IMG/VR virus record: IMGVR_UViG_3300033156_001040
Coordinates: 1 to 48,322 of that record
From: a virus
Strand: one strand, 5' to 3'
Length of the DNA: 48,322 nt
The notes under the pieces are model-generated. The model had not been told where the DNA came from. It worked only from the letters and a program-made list of their open reading frames with translations, and searched no databases. The translations under genes and the position numbers were made by a program. Shown here in pieces: positions 20,030 to 27,354 of the stretch (position 1 is the stretch's first letter; every line of letters starts with the position of its first letter).

Positions 20030-20349
20030 AGGTTTGCGGGACGTGTGGCCAGCGGTACGTGAACTTCTGCGTGGCCTGTGCCAAGCGGTCACGTGAGGAG
20101 AAGGTCGATGCCCTCATGGAGCGGGTCGGCCTGACCGAGGAAGCCCTGGTTGCCAAGCTGGCCGAGCTTGTGGAGGCTGGTCACTTCGGCGCGCTGAGCC
20201 TGGCTATCTCCCTGCGTGGAATGCGGCCAGCCACCAAGACCGAAGTCCAAGTAGGAGGACAAGCGCTTGAGGACCTCAAGGAGGCCCGGAAGCGCCTTGC
20301 TGAGAAAATTGAAAGACTTGTCGGCCACCGAGTCGCGAAAGTTGATTAG
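20017..20349 (+). CDS. Zinc-ribbon protein, candidate terminase small subunit
   Basis: 110 residues. An N-terminal CGTCGQRYVNFCVAC ribbon (8-22) is followed by helices; LVAKLAELVEAGHFGALSLAISLRGMRPATKTEVQVG resembles the end of small terminases, in which a repeated K/A-L-x-LG segment precedes a beta strand. It overlaps the large terminase start by 83 bases. The evidence is position plus loose pattern, so the small-terminase call is tentative. Confidence 0.5.
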   Translation: MADLKVCGTCGQRYVNFCVACAKRSREEKVDALMERVGLTEEALVAKLAELVEAGHFGALSLAISLRGMRPATKTEVQVGGQALEDLKEARKRLAEKIERLVGHRVAKVD

Positions 20350-21013
20350 CGGCCTGGGCGTGGCCGAGCTCAAGGCGTTCCTGGGTGAGTTGGATGAGGC
20401 TTACAAGCGAGATTTCTGGGCCTGGTTGATAAACGAGGTTTACACCCAGGACGAGGCGACTCAGAGCAAGCGGCCCTGGCCGGACAAAGCATATCTCCGG
20501 GACGTCGCTTGGCTTTTGCAGAATGAGCAGCTTCTCTTGCTTCCCAAGAGTCGCCGGATGATGATTTCCTGGATTTTGGCGGCTTACTGTGTGTGGAAGG
20601 CCCGGTATTTCCCTCACAACGCCGTCTTCATCCAGTCCGAGACCGAGCAAAAGTCCGCGTTCATCGTGGACAAGCGTTGCGTCTTCATTGAGGAGAACCT
20701 GGCCGAGCCGTTGCTCAGGCGCCCGTTCCGGTCGATTCGGACTCATCAGGGCTCTATTGGCCGCATCACTTACGAAGACACCGGTTCGTACATTTGGGCC
20801 ATTCCCCAGGGGGAGGACGTCATCCGGACTTACACTTTCTCTGTCCTGTTTATGGACGAGTGTGAGTTCCAAGCTGAAGGGGCTCGTGCCTTGGCGTCAG
20901 CTTTGGCCATCGCCGAGAAGAAGGCTCAGATAATCCTGGTTTCCACCAGCAACGGGCCGACCGGGCCAATGGCCGAAATCTGTCGAGCTTCAGGTTTTCA
21001 CAAGTTCCAGTGA
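20267..21013 (+). CDS. Terminase large subunit, ATPase half
   Basis: 248 residues containing the packaging motor ATPase: Walker A-like LPKSRRMMISW (92-102), Walker B VLFMDECE (193-200) and the coupling motif STSNGPTGP (226-234). The start is a TTG with AGGAGG at eight bases, the best ribosome site in the region. The frame ends in TGA just after motif III where a normal TerL continues into its nuclease. The nuclease half follows in another frame from about 21033. It is either a frameshifted gene or a genuine two-polypeptide motor. Confidence 0.8.
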   Translation: MRTSRRPGSALLRKLKDLSATESRKLISGLGVAELKAFLGELDEAYKRDFWAWLINEVYTQDEATQSKRPWPDKAYLRDVAWLLQNEQLLLLPKSRRMMISWILAAYCVWKARYFPHNAVFIQSETEQKSAFIVDKRCVFIEENLAEPLLRRPFRSIRTHQGSIGRITYEDTGSYIWAIPQGEDVIRTYTFSVLFMDECEFQAEGARALASALAIAEKKAQIILVSTSNGPTGPMAEICRASGFHKFQ

Positions 21014-21032
21014 CTATGAATGACACATTGCT

Positions 21033-22001
21033 TTGGTGGCTCAGTCAACCACCGGTCGTCGGTCATCCGTACCTCTTTCATTTCATCGTGCTAATCGCTT
21101 GTATTTGGCTATGTCGGCTGATGCGCAGACCGGAAAGAAAAGACCGTTGAAAATCCTGGAGGTCATCGAGTCGCCGACCGGCTTTGTTATCGCTCCGGTT
21201 CACTACTCGATGGACCCGGAGAAGGATGGTGCTTGGCTTGAGCGGGAAATCGCCAAGTATCGGCGGGACAACGTCGAGTGGCTCAAGACCTGGGCGCGGG
21301 AGATGGAAATTGATTTCACTGCCGTCTCCGGGGCGCCCGCATTCCCCAACTTCTCCGAGAAAAATTTGGCCAAGGAGCTTCCTTACAATCCTTCCCTTCC
21401 TCTTTGTCTGTGCTGCGATTTCAACGTTGAGCCGATGGTCTGGCTCGTGGCCCAAGTTGTCAATGATAAGGTTTTGGTTCTGGACGAAATCGTCATGAGT
21501 CCGGGGACTGTCGAGGAAATGGTCCGGGAGTTCCGGAATCGCTATCCGGCTCATCCTGCCGATATCTGGGTTTACGGCGACGCGACGGGCCGGGCCAGGA
21601 CCGCCCAGACGGCCCGTTCGTGCTACGATATTCTCCGCCTGGCGTTCCGTGGTTACCCGGTTCCGCTCCGCCTGAAGGTTCCTCTCGCCAACCCTTCCAT
21701 CCGGGACTCCCTGAACGCCGTAAATCTCAAGCTCATGAGTCCGGATGGCGACGTTTCTCTCTACATTGACCAGGATAAGTGCCCCGAACTCATCAAAGAT
21801 ATGAAGGAAGTCGTCACTAAAGCTGACGGCACCAAAATTGTCAAAGTTGACAAGCGGGAAGACCCGTATTTCTGGCGTACCCACGCCGCTGACGCTCTCC
21901 GGTACTTCATTGCCAGGGAATGGCCGACTGTCCACAAGGTTTATTTGCGTCGGCAGCGGGTTCGTCCCCGTCTTTATTCCCGCTTGTTGGGGGAGATGTG
22001 A
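21033..22001 (+). CDS. Terminase large subunit, RNase H-like nuclease half
   Basis: The C-terminal part of TerL: GFVIAPVHYSMDPEKDG is the usual linker to the nuclease, LCCDFNVEP supplies the first acidic residue, DIWVYGDATGRA the second, and the terminal HAADALRYF the third. The start is unclear: TTG 21033 or ATG 21111, neither with a good ribosome site. It is in a different frame from the ATPase half and separated by 20 bases. Headful nucleases of this type cut concatemers during packaging. Confidence 0.8.
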   Translation: MVAQSTTGRRSSVPLSFHRANRLYLAMSADAQTGKKRPLKILEVIESPTGFVIAPVHYSMDPEKDGAWLEREIAKYRRDNVEWLKTWAREMEIDFTAVSGAPAFPNFSEKNLAKELPYNPSLPLCLCCDFNVEPMVWLVAQVVNDKVLVLDEIVMSPGTVEEMVREFRNRYPAHPADIWVYGDATGRARTAQTARSCYDILRLAFRGYPVPLRLKVPLANPSIRDSLNAVNLKLMSPDGDVSLYIDQDKCPELIKDMKEVVTKADGTKIVKVDKREDPYFWRTHAADALRYFIAREWPTVHKVYLRRQRVRPRLYSRLLGEM

Positions 22002-22002
22002 A

Positions 22003-22332
22003 ATGTCCGATTACACCATTCTCGTGAACAGGCCCGACCACAAAATCTTGCAATGGAACCTGACCGGGGGCGACCCGGAGGGCACGCCATTCCGTCTGTT
22101 GGGCCGCTGTCTGGAGTTCAGCATCCAGGTGTTAGGCGATTTGGGTGGCGGCGTCATCGTACTCCAAGGGACTAACGAGGTCAATGGTAGCCCTGCCAAC
22201 TGGGAACCGCTAATCAGGTTCCCTGGCAGCGGCCAGTCCCAGGTCAGCGCTCGGTTGTATCAATTCCGGCCTGTTTTGCTCGGCGGCTCTTCTGGAGCCA
22301 ATGTCACTGTCTTGGTGAGGATAGCTAAATGA
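22003..22332 (+). CDS. Small beta-rich structural protein, relative of the 34629 protein
   Basis: 109 residues. The layout ILQWNLTGGDPEGTPF, FSIQVLGDLGGGVIVLQGT, NWEPLIRFPG and a C-terminal RPVLLGG...VTVLVRI matches the protein at 34629-34976, which has the same W-x-L-x-x-GD, QV-x-G-x-x-G-x-GG-x-V, W-x-x-L and RP-x..LTV blocks. Such short beta-sandwich proteins are often capsid or tail decorations. ATG follows the terminase TGA by one base. Confidence 0.5.
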   Translation: MSDYTILVNRPDHKILQWNLTGGDPEGTPFRLLGRCLEFSIQVLGDLGGGVIVLQGTNEVNGSPANWEPLIRFPGSGQSQVSARLYQFRPVLLGGSSGANVTVLVRIAK

Positions 22333-22655
22333 CCTCGCGTTGTGACCTTTGTGTTTTTTGGGACGGTAACCGGTGTACCAATACTTTCCGCCTTGTCATC
22401 TTCATAGAGCCGGTTGGCGGCCAGGTCGACCTGGTTACCACGCCTGGCATGGTCCCCGACAGTCTCAAGGGCGAGCTCCACGAGCAGTTCAGTGCCTTGG
22501 TCTGTCGTTTCCTGGTTCCCCTGATTGAGAAGATGCCCGTCTGGGCCAAAATCAGAGAGTATCAAGCCCAGCACCCGGAAGCTCATGAGTGTCCGGGCCG
22601 CGTGGCCAGAGGTGCTCCTTATCTCCGCGTAATTAAAGGAGGAAGTGGTTCATGA
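22329..22655 (+). CDS. Hypothetical protein, 108 residues
   Basis: An N-terminal CDLCVFWDGNRC cysteine cluster, a middle VVDLVTTPG-like beta segment (GQVDLVTTPGMVPDSLKG), and a helical end with CPGRVARGAP. Cys pairs suggest a small metal site. Its ATG overlaps the previous stop and its TGA overlaps the following membrane protein start, in the block between terminase and lysis genes. No family recognised. Confidence 0.5.
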   Translation: MTSRCDLCVFWDGNRCTNTFRLVIFIEPVGGQVDLVTTPGMVPDSLKGELHEQFSALVCRFLVPLIEKMPVWAKIREYQAQHPEAHECPGRVARGAPYLRVIKGGSGS

Positions 22656-22786
22656 CTGCTTGGCAAAGATGGCTATGGGGTTGGGTAAAGATTGCCCAAG
22701 GTCTTGTTCTCGTCCTCTCCGCTGGTTTCTTCACGACCGGCTGGGATATTCGTTTTGTGAGGTGGCTCCGCAAAGATGCTGATTAA
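22652..22786 (+). CDS. Small membrane protein next to the endolysin, 44 residues
   Basis: Begins MTAWQRWLWGWVKIAQGLVL with a hydrophobic segment LVLVLSAGFFTTG and ends in a basic FVRWLRKDAD. AAAGGAGG precedes the ATG. It overlaps the stop upstream (ATGA) and the endolysin start downstream by 11 bases. A pinholin or antiholin-like role is possible from its place in the lysis cluster, but it has only one clear membrane segment. Confidence 0.55.
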   Translation: MTAWQRWLWGWVKIAQGLVLVLSAGFFTTGWDIRFVRWLRKDAD

Positions 22787-23570
22787 GCGTGGTCATACCG
22801 GTGCTTCCGTCCGTCGCATTCAAAGATTACTGAACAGCCACGGTTTCCGGGTACTCGTGGACGGTGTTTTCGGGCCGCAGACCGAAGCGGCTGTTCGGGC
22901 GTTTCAGCGCCGTGAACGCCTTCTCACTGACGGCGTTGTGGGGCCGGTCACGATGGCTGCTCTTGAGCGCTGCCAGCGGGATTCCCGCCGGGGTTTCCAA
23001 CGCTATTGTCCCGTGTTGGAGGTTCTCGCTGAGGAACTCGGAGTAGACCCTTGCATCATTGCCGCCATCGCTTGGCAGGAGTCCCGTTGGGGTGCCGCTT
23101 TAGACCATGATTATCGTGGCGACCGGGGTCACGGTCGTGGCATCATGCAAATCGATGACCGGGCTTGGCGGCCTCTCTTCCATCCCGGTTATCCCAAGTG
23201 GTGGTATTCTCACGCGTGGGGTCTGGCCACTGGTGCTCTCATCTATAAGCAGGCCCGTGAAATCCTGTTCCGCAGTTTCCCCTTCAAAGATAGTGATTCC
23301 CTCGATTGGGCCGCCGTGGCCGCCTACAATTGCGGCCCTGGTAATGTGGCCTATCCCGAGTCTCCTTTCCATGAGAACCCTGAATGGTTCCTTTTGACTG
23401 TCAGCCGCCACACCACCGGCGGCAATTACGCCCTGAAGGTTTGGAAGAAATGGAAGGAACTCAAGAGCTCGCAAGACTCGGCGAAATCCTCGAGCGAGTC
23501 ATCCGGGAAGAAGTTCGGGCGCATCTTAAGACGTCTCCGAGGCGTCACCGGCTGGTTGAAATCTTCGTAG
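22776..23570 (+). CDS. Endolysin: peptidoglycan-binding domain plus lysozyme-type transglycosylase
   Basis: 264 residues. Residues 4-70 are a PG_binding_1 repeat (VRRIQRLLNSHGFRVLVDGVFGPQTEAAV). From about 80 a lysozyme-like domain has the catalytic Glu102 (AWQESRWG), GRGIMQID (120-127) and AAYNCGPGN. The C-terminus is a basic linker. No signal peptide is present, so export through the holin is expected. It lies directly before the holin and spanin genes. Binding domain first, enzyme second is unusual for Gram-positive phages but common in Gram-negative ones. Confidence 0.9.
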   Translation: MLIKRGHTGASVRRIQRLLNSHGFRVLVDGVFGPQTEAAVRAFQRRERLLTDGVVGPVTMAALERCQRDSRRGFQRYCPVLEVLAEELGVDPCIIAAIAWQESRWGAALDHDYRGDRGHGRGIMQIDDRAWRPLFHPGYPKWWYSHAWGLATGALIYKQAREILFRSFPFKDSDSLDWAAVAAYNCGPGNVAYPESPFHENPEWFLLTVSRHTTGGNYALKVWKKWKELKSSQDSAKSSSESSGKKFGRILRRLRGVTGWLKSS

Positions 23571-23788
23571 ACCCGTCCAGCGACCAGTTGTCCTGCTCTC
23601 GCCTGGGTATGTTCATCCTGGTTGCTGTCTTGTTTCCCGCTGCTCTTACCCTCCAAGCCGCCGGATGTGACTTGGGCGAAGCCTGGACCAGCTTTGTCGC
23701 TTTGGCCGGAACCTTGGCTGGTATCTACGGTTTGAACTCCGCCGCGCGCGTTTGGAGGGTGCGGGACAATGGGTATTCTCAAGATTAA
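23450..23788 (+). CDS. Holin-like membrane protein
   Basis: 112 residues. After an acidic and basic N-terminal half, two hydrophobic segments appear: GMFILVAVLFPAALTLQAAG and SFVALAGTLAGIYGLNSA, followed by a charged tail. Two membrane helices, size and location (overlapping the endolysin by 121 bases) fit a class II-type holin that triggers lysis. ATG 23450 has GGAAG nearby; a longer frame start upstream lacks a ribosome site. Confidence 0.7.
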   Translation: MEGTQELARLGEILERVIREEVRAHLKTSPRRHRLVEIFVDPSSDQLSCSRLGMFILVAVLFPAALTLQAAGCDLGEAWTSFVALAGTLAGIYGLNSAARVWRVRDNGYSQD

Positions 23789-23966
23789 GCACTTCGATGA
23801 CGGGACCGTCGGCATCATGGTTGAGTTCACTGAGGAGTGGTCTGTGGGCGTTAAAATCGACCGTGACTACCTTGCCAGCGAGATTGCGTTCCCTCGTAGG
23901 ACCGAGGACGGCTCTTGGATTCGCCTGCGGGGGAATCCTCTTTACCCGAAGGAGGCAAAGCAATGA
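23769..23966 (+). CDS. Hypothetical protein in the lysis cluster, 65 residues
   Basis: A soluble beta-rich protein (MGILKIKHFDDGTVGIMVEF, then WSVGVKIDRDYLASEIAF) between holin and spanin genes, overlapping both by 20 and 4 bases. The GTVGIMVEF..WSVGVKIDRD pattern looks like a single small sheet. No family recognised; a role in lysis timing is only positional. Confidence 0.5.
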   Translation: MGILKIKHFDDGTVGIMVEFTEEWSVGVKIDRDYLASEIAFPRRTEDGSWIRLRGNPLYPKEAKQ

Positions 23967-24172
23967 TTCTGTTCAGCAAAATCGGCCTCTGTCTTTTTGG
24001 CGCGCTTGCTTTCCTTTTCACCCTCTTCTACCACCGTTACCGGGCTGAGAGGGCCGAGGCCAAGGCTAAAATGGCCGAGAAGTCCCTGGAGGTGGAGCGT
24101 GAGGTTCAAAAGCGCGAAGAAGCTCTTGACCATGCTGACCTTGACGAGCTTATTGACTTTTTCCGCAAGTAG
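23963..24172 (+). CDS. Inner-membrane spanin (Rz-like)
   Basis: 69 residues. One N-terminal membrane helix (ILFSKIGLCLFGALAFLFTLF) is followed by a charged coiled coil (RYRAERAEAKAKMAEKSLEVEREVQKREEA) and a short acidic end. This is the plan of i-spanins. The gene for the matching lipoprotein starts inside it in another frame, the classic embedded Rz/Rz1 arrangement. GAAGGAGG precedes the ATG. With Rz1 it would fuse inner and outer membranes at lysis. Confidence 0.72.
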   Translation: MILFSKIGLCLFGALAFLFTLFYHRYRAERAEAKAKMAEKSLEVEREVQKREEALDHADLDELIDFFRK

Positions 24173-24353
24173 TTGTGTCCATCGGCCTGTGGTGGCCCCG
24201 CCGCCGTTGCCGTCGAAGCCGGTTCTGGCCAGCATCTGCGCTGACAGGAACGACCGGACCGGCGAGCTTGGTGCTTGGATGTCCGTGGAAGACCTGCGGG
24301 TCTTGGCCAAGTATATCAATCGTGTTGAAACCGTACGCGAGGTGTGGAAGTAA
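24132..24353 (+). CDS. Outer-membrane spanin lipoprotein (Rz1-like)
   Basis: 73 residues. A signal MLTLTSLLTFSASSC ends in a lipobox-like cysteine at residue 15, followed by the proline-rich HRPVVAPPPLPSKP typical of Rz1 proteins. It overlaps the i-spanin gene by 41 bases in a different frame. The rest (from SICADRNDRTG) is longer than lambda Rz1. Presence of an o-spanin argues for a diderm host. Confidence 0.68.
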   Translation: MLTLTSLLTFSASSCVHRPVVAPPPLPSKPVLASICADRNDRTGELGAWMSVEDLRVLAKYINRVETVREVWK

Positions 24354-24532
24354 TGCCTTCCAAATCTGAGAAACAACGCCGTCTTTTCGGGACCGCCCTG
24401 GCAATCAAGCGCGGCGAGACTCCCGCTAGTTACTCGCCCGAAGCTGCCAGGATTGCCCGCACTATGTCAGAAAAGGAAATCCGGGAGTTCGCTAAGCGGC
24501 CCCGGCGCAGAAAGAAGCGGAAGCGGGGGTAA
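24353..24532 (+). CDS. Small basic protein of the MPSKSxxQ type
   Basis: 59 residues beginning MPSKSEKQRRLFGTALAIKRGE and ending in a run of Arg/Lys. Many phages carry such short proteins (pattern S-K-x-Q-x-R-L-F-G-x-A-x-x-x-K-R-G), usually between head and lysis genes, with no known role. ATG overlaps the spanin stop (TAATG). Confidence 0.6.
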   Translation: MPSKSEKQRRLFGTALAIKRGETPASYSPEAARIARTMSEKEIREFAKRPRRRKKRKRG

Positions 24533-24534
24533 TT

Positions 24535-24810
24535 GTGGGTGATGTTCTTTCTTTGGCTGAGCGTTCCCACTTAAACGCTCATTGGAATGTGGAGCAGATG
24601 CTTGAGTATGCCCTCGAAACTATCAGGAGCGGCCAGTTAAGTGCCAACCGGGGCGTCGTCGTTCTTCTGGACGATGAAAGCCGCCCCGAGGGTTATGACG
24701 TCTACATGTTTGTGTCTCGCTTGGAAGGCGACCGTGCTTCTGCCCTCTTAGCGAACGCGTCTCTTCGCCTCCAGATGGTTATGTTGGGAATTCTCGATGA
24801 TGGGCCTTGA
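24535..24810 (+). CDS. Hypothetical protein, 91 residues
   Basis: A GTG-started protein (MGDVLSLAERSHLNAHWNVEQMLEYALETIRSG) with an alpha/beta pattern: helices, a VVVLLDDES strand-turn, YDVYMFVSRL strand, and ALLANASLRLQMVMLG helix. It ends just where a promoter-like element begins. No family recognised; it may be a small regulatory or accessory protein. Confidence 0.5.
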   Translation: MGDVLSLAERSHLNAHWNVEQMLEYALETIRSGQLSANRGVVVLLDDESRPEGYDVYMFVSRLEGDRASALLANASLRLQMVMLGILDDGP

Positions 24811-24835
24811 CATTTGTACCAGGAGGTGTTATATT
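24807..24835 (+). promoter_or_regulatory. Promoter-like TTGACA-17-TATATT overlapping a ribosome site
   Basis: -35 TTGACA at 24807-24812 and -10 TATATT at 24830-24835, spacing 17. The AGGAGG of the next gene lies in the spacer and its ATG is three bases after the -10, so a transcript from here could not carry that start. It may boost portal and capsid expression. Confidence 0.55.
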
Positions 24836-24837
24836 AA

Positions 24838-25152
24838 ATGGAAGAGTGCTTAAGTTGCGGACGCAGCGACCGTCCCCTTTTCCCTCTTCCTTCTTCCCTT
24901 AATCCTTCCCTCAAAGCTTGCATCGTTTGCCTCCAAGAATACGGTGAGGAAGTTCTGGCCAGGGAAGCAGACCGCCTCCTGGCGGCTGGAATCCCCCTGG
25001 ATAATAAACCCCGTTGCCTTCTTTGCAAAAGCCCGGTGGTGGTTAAGCCGGATGGAAAAGTTCCTCTTTACTGCCGTTCCTGTCTTGACAGCCTATGGCG
25101 GGAATTGAAGAGCGTCTACAATATGGTACCGCTCTCCACGCCGAGGTCCTGA
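24838..25152 (+). CDS. Zinc-ribbon protein preceding the portal, 104 residues
   Basis: Several CxxC pairs: CLSC (4-7), CIVC (about 28-31), CLLC (about 60-63) and CRSC (about 79-82), making two C4 clusters joined by a helix (EYGEEVLAREADRLLAAG). AGGAGG precedes the ATG. The end overlaps the portal gene by 58 bases. Function unknown; zinc ribbons here may bind nucleic acid during packaging. Confidence 0.55.
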   Translation: MEECLSCGRSDRPLFPLPSSLNPSLKACIVCLQEYGEEVLAREADRLLAAGIPLDNKPRCLLCKSPVVVKPDGKVPLYCRSCLDSLWRELKSVYNMVPLSTPRS

Positions 25153-27044
25153 ATCGCATTAACGCCCGTCTTAATCTTTCCTACGACAAGATTTCCCAAC
25201 GTTTCTCCGATTGGGACCGAGTGGACCGGCAGGTCAGGATGTACCTCGACTTGACCGAGGGTGCCATTCGCGGGGACCGGACTACGCTCTACGGGCCGGA
25301 CGGTACTCCGGTCCGGGAGATGCCGTTTGAGCGGTCTATCGTCATCCCAGTCTCCTATGCGGTTCTCAACGTCCGCTTGGCTCAGTACATGTCCATCCTC
25401 CAGGGCCGTAAACCGCTCTGGAGTCTGGAAGGCCGAGGCCCGGAAGACGTCCGCCCTTCCCGGCTCATGGAAGCGGTTCTGGATTACGACATGGAGCAAT
25501 GTCGGGCGTTGCTGGCTATCTACTCGGCTTTGCAGGACGCCGAGAAGTACGGCATTGGTGTCATTTACGACGTCTGGACCGAGGAGTACGGTTGGAAGAC
25601 GAATCCCCGTCTGAACAACCCCTTGGCTCGCCAGTTGGCTCGAATCGCCGGTCTTCCCTCGAACTTATGGCGGGTTTGGGGTGTAACTAAAGAATACAAC
25701 TCCTGGACGTCCATCGACCCTTATCTGTTCCGCCCCGACCCTCGCGTTCCCAAGACCGCTGTCCAGGAAGGTGAATTCGTAGGGCACCGCACCTTTGTCA
25801 GCTACCTTTACTTGCTGGAACGGTCGGTTGAGAACGGTGGCATTTACTTCAACGTCGGCGTCTTACCGCGTTTCCGGGGTGAGACCACGCAGGAATACAT
25901 TCCGAAGCGCGACACCATCTTGACTGCTGGTCCCGATTACCGGGCCACGGTGGACCCCGACGACAAGGGATATTTTGCTGTCGACCACATTCAAATCCGC
26001 CTCATCCCCAAGGAGTGGAAACTGGGCGACGGCACCACTCCTGAAGTCTGGTGGTTCTCCGTCGTCAACAAGGCCGTAATTGTTCGGGCGCACCGGAGTT
26101 CCTATGAGCACGGCCAGTTCACCTACGCCGTGGGCGAGTCTAACTTCGACCCTCACAGCCTGGACAACATGGGCAATATCGAGTCTCTGGCCGGGCTCCA
26201 GCGTTTTATTAACTGGATGCTCAACAGCCACTTTGAGAATATCCGCAAGACGCTGAATGACGTCCTGATTTACGGCGCCTCGTTCGTCGAGGAAACCGAT
26301 ATTGTGAACCCCGGCCCCGCCCGGCACATTCGCCTGACTCAGCGTGGTGAGGAACTGGTCGAACTTGGGATGCCTATCACCCATTTTGTCTCGCAATTGC
26401 CCGTAGTCGATATTACTGCCCCCCACTTGCAGGCTAGCCAGTTCCTCTGGGAAATGGTTCAGCGGATGATGGCCACGTCGGACCCGCAAATGGGCCACCC
26501 CACCCAGAAGAAGAAGACTTTGGGGGAAATCCAGCAGGTCATTTCCGGGGCCTCCATGCGGTTGTCCGTGGCGTTCCGCCTCTATGAAGAGATGCTCTTC
26601 CTTCCTTTGGTTCGGCGGGCAATAGCGAATCGGCAGCAGTTTACTACTTTGGAGCAGTACTACCGCATCACCGGCGAGGCTATTAAGGAATTCGCCGGTG
26701 CTACCCGTGAGCTTATTACTGTTTCTGATTTGCAGGGTAATTTTGACTATTCCCCTCGCTCCGAGGTTCTTCCGCCTGACCCGGCGAAGGCGGCAATGGC
26801 CTGGACTCAGTTCATGCTGGCTATTTCCAAAGCGCCCCAGGTGTTCCTGGCCCCCGGCCCGGACGGGAAACGCCTCGACCCTCGGACTATCATCAACGAG
26901 ATGGCTCGTGCCCTAGGCATCAAGAACGTCAGTCAGCTTTACGTCCAGGATAACATGCCGGTTCCGCCGGTGCGGGTAGTGCCGGACGAGGAAGTTGAAA
27001 AGCAAGTTCAGCGTGGCAACATGGTACCAGTGGTGCAGCAATGA
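25095..27044 (+). CDS. Portal protein
   Basis: 649 residues, the size of P22/SU10-type portals. The order (helical N-terminus with RFSDWDRVDRQVRMYLDLTEG, stem segment RLAQYMSILQGRKPLW, a central ENIRKTLNDVL, and QKKKTLGEIQQVISGASMRLSVAFRLYEEM tunnel-loop/stem region) and the location between terminase and scaffold support the call. The portal ring is the DNA entry and exit channel of the head. ATG 25095 overlaps the upstream gene. Confidence 0.82.
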   Translation: MAGIEERLQYGTALHAEVLNRINARLNLSYDKISQRFSDWDRVDRQVRMYLDLTEGAIRGDRTTLYGPDGTPVREMPFERSIVIPVSYAVLNVRLAQYMSILQGRKPLWSLEGRGPEDVRPSRLMEAVLDYDMEQCRALLAIYSALQDAEKYGIGVIYDVWTEEYGWKTNPRLNNPLARQLARIAGLPSNLWRVWGVTKEYNSWTSIDPYLFRPDPRVPKTAVQEGEFVGHRTFVSYLYLLERSVENGGIYFNVGVLPRFRGETTQEYIPKRDTILTAGPDYRATVDPDDKGYFAVDHIQIRLIPKEWKLGDGTTPEVWWFSVVNKAVIVRAHRSSYEHGQFTYAVGESNFDPHSLDNMGNIESLAGLQRFINWMLNSHFENIRKTLNDVLIYGASFVEETDIVNPGPARHIRLTQRGEELVELGMPITHFVSQLPVVDITAPHLQASQFLWEMVQRMMATSDPQMGHPTQKKKTLGEIQQVISGASMRLSVAFRLYEEMLFLPLVRRAIANRQQFTTLEQYYRITGEAIKEFAGATRELITVSDLQGNFDYSPRSEVLPPDPAKAAMAWTQFMLAISKAPQVFLAPGPDGKRLDPRTIINEMARALGIKNVSQLYVQDNMPVPPVRVVPDEEVEKQVQRGNMVPVVQQ

Positions 27045-27346
27045 GCGACGAATTGATTGAGCGCCGCCGCAAAGAGTTAAACCAGCTACTCAAACGTTAC
27101 AATGACAGTGTCGCCCGGTTGCAGGAACTCCGGGACCCGATTCTCCGTCGCTTGGTTTCCGAGATTGAGTCCTTCAAGCCGGGTGACAGTGGCGACAAGG
27201 CAGTTTATCTGATGGGGCGGTTGCGGGAGGTGGCGGCTGAAGTCGCCGGTCTGTACCGCTTCATCTCGTATTACGAGGGCAGACGTGCCCATTACGATAG
27301 GTTAGTCGGACGCCGACCTGTCGATAGCGACGGGAGCGTCGTGTAG
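27041..27346 (+). CDS. Coiled-coil hypothetical protein between portal and scaffold
   Basis: 101 residues, almost entirely helical (IERRRKELNQLLKRYNDSVARLQELRDPILRRLVSEI, then REVAAEVAGLYRFISYYEG). ATG overlaps the portal stop. Possibly a head-assembly accessory; no family recognised. Confidence 0.55.
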   Translation: MSDELIERRRKELNQLLKRYNDSVARLQELRDPILRRLVSEIESFKPGDSGDKAVYLMGRLREVAAEVAGLYRFISYYEGRRAHYDRLVGRRPVDSDGSVV

Positions 27347-27354
27347 GAGGTTTC

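Noticed and set aside
21000-21110. A third group I intron explaining the split terminase
   Set aside because: The gap is too short for a ribozyme core and no P7-like pair (GACTATA/TATAGTC) is present.
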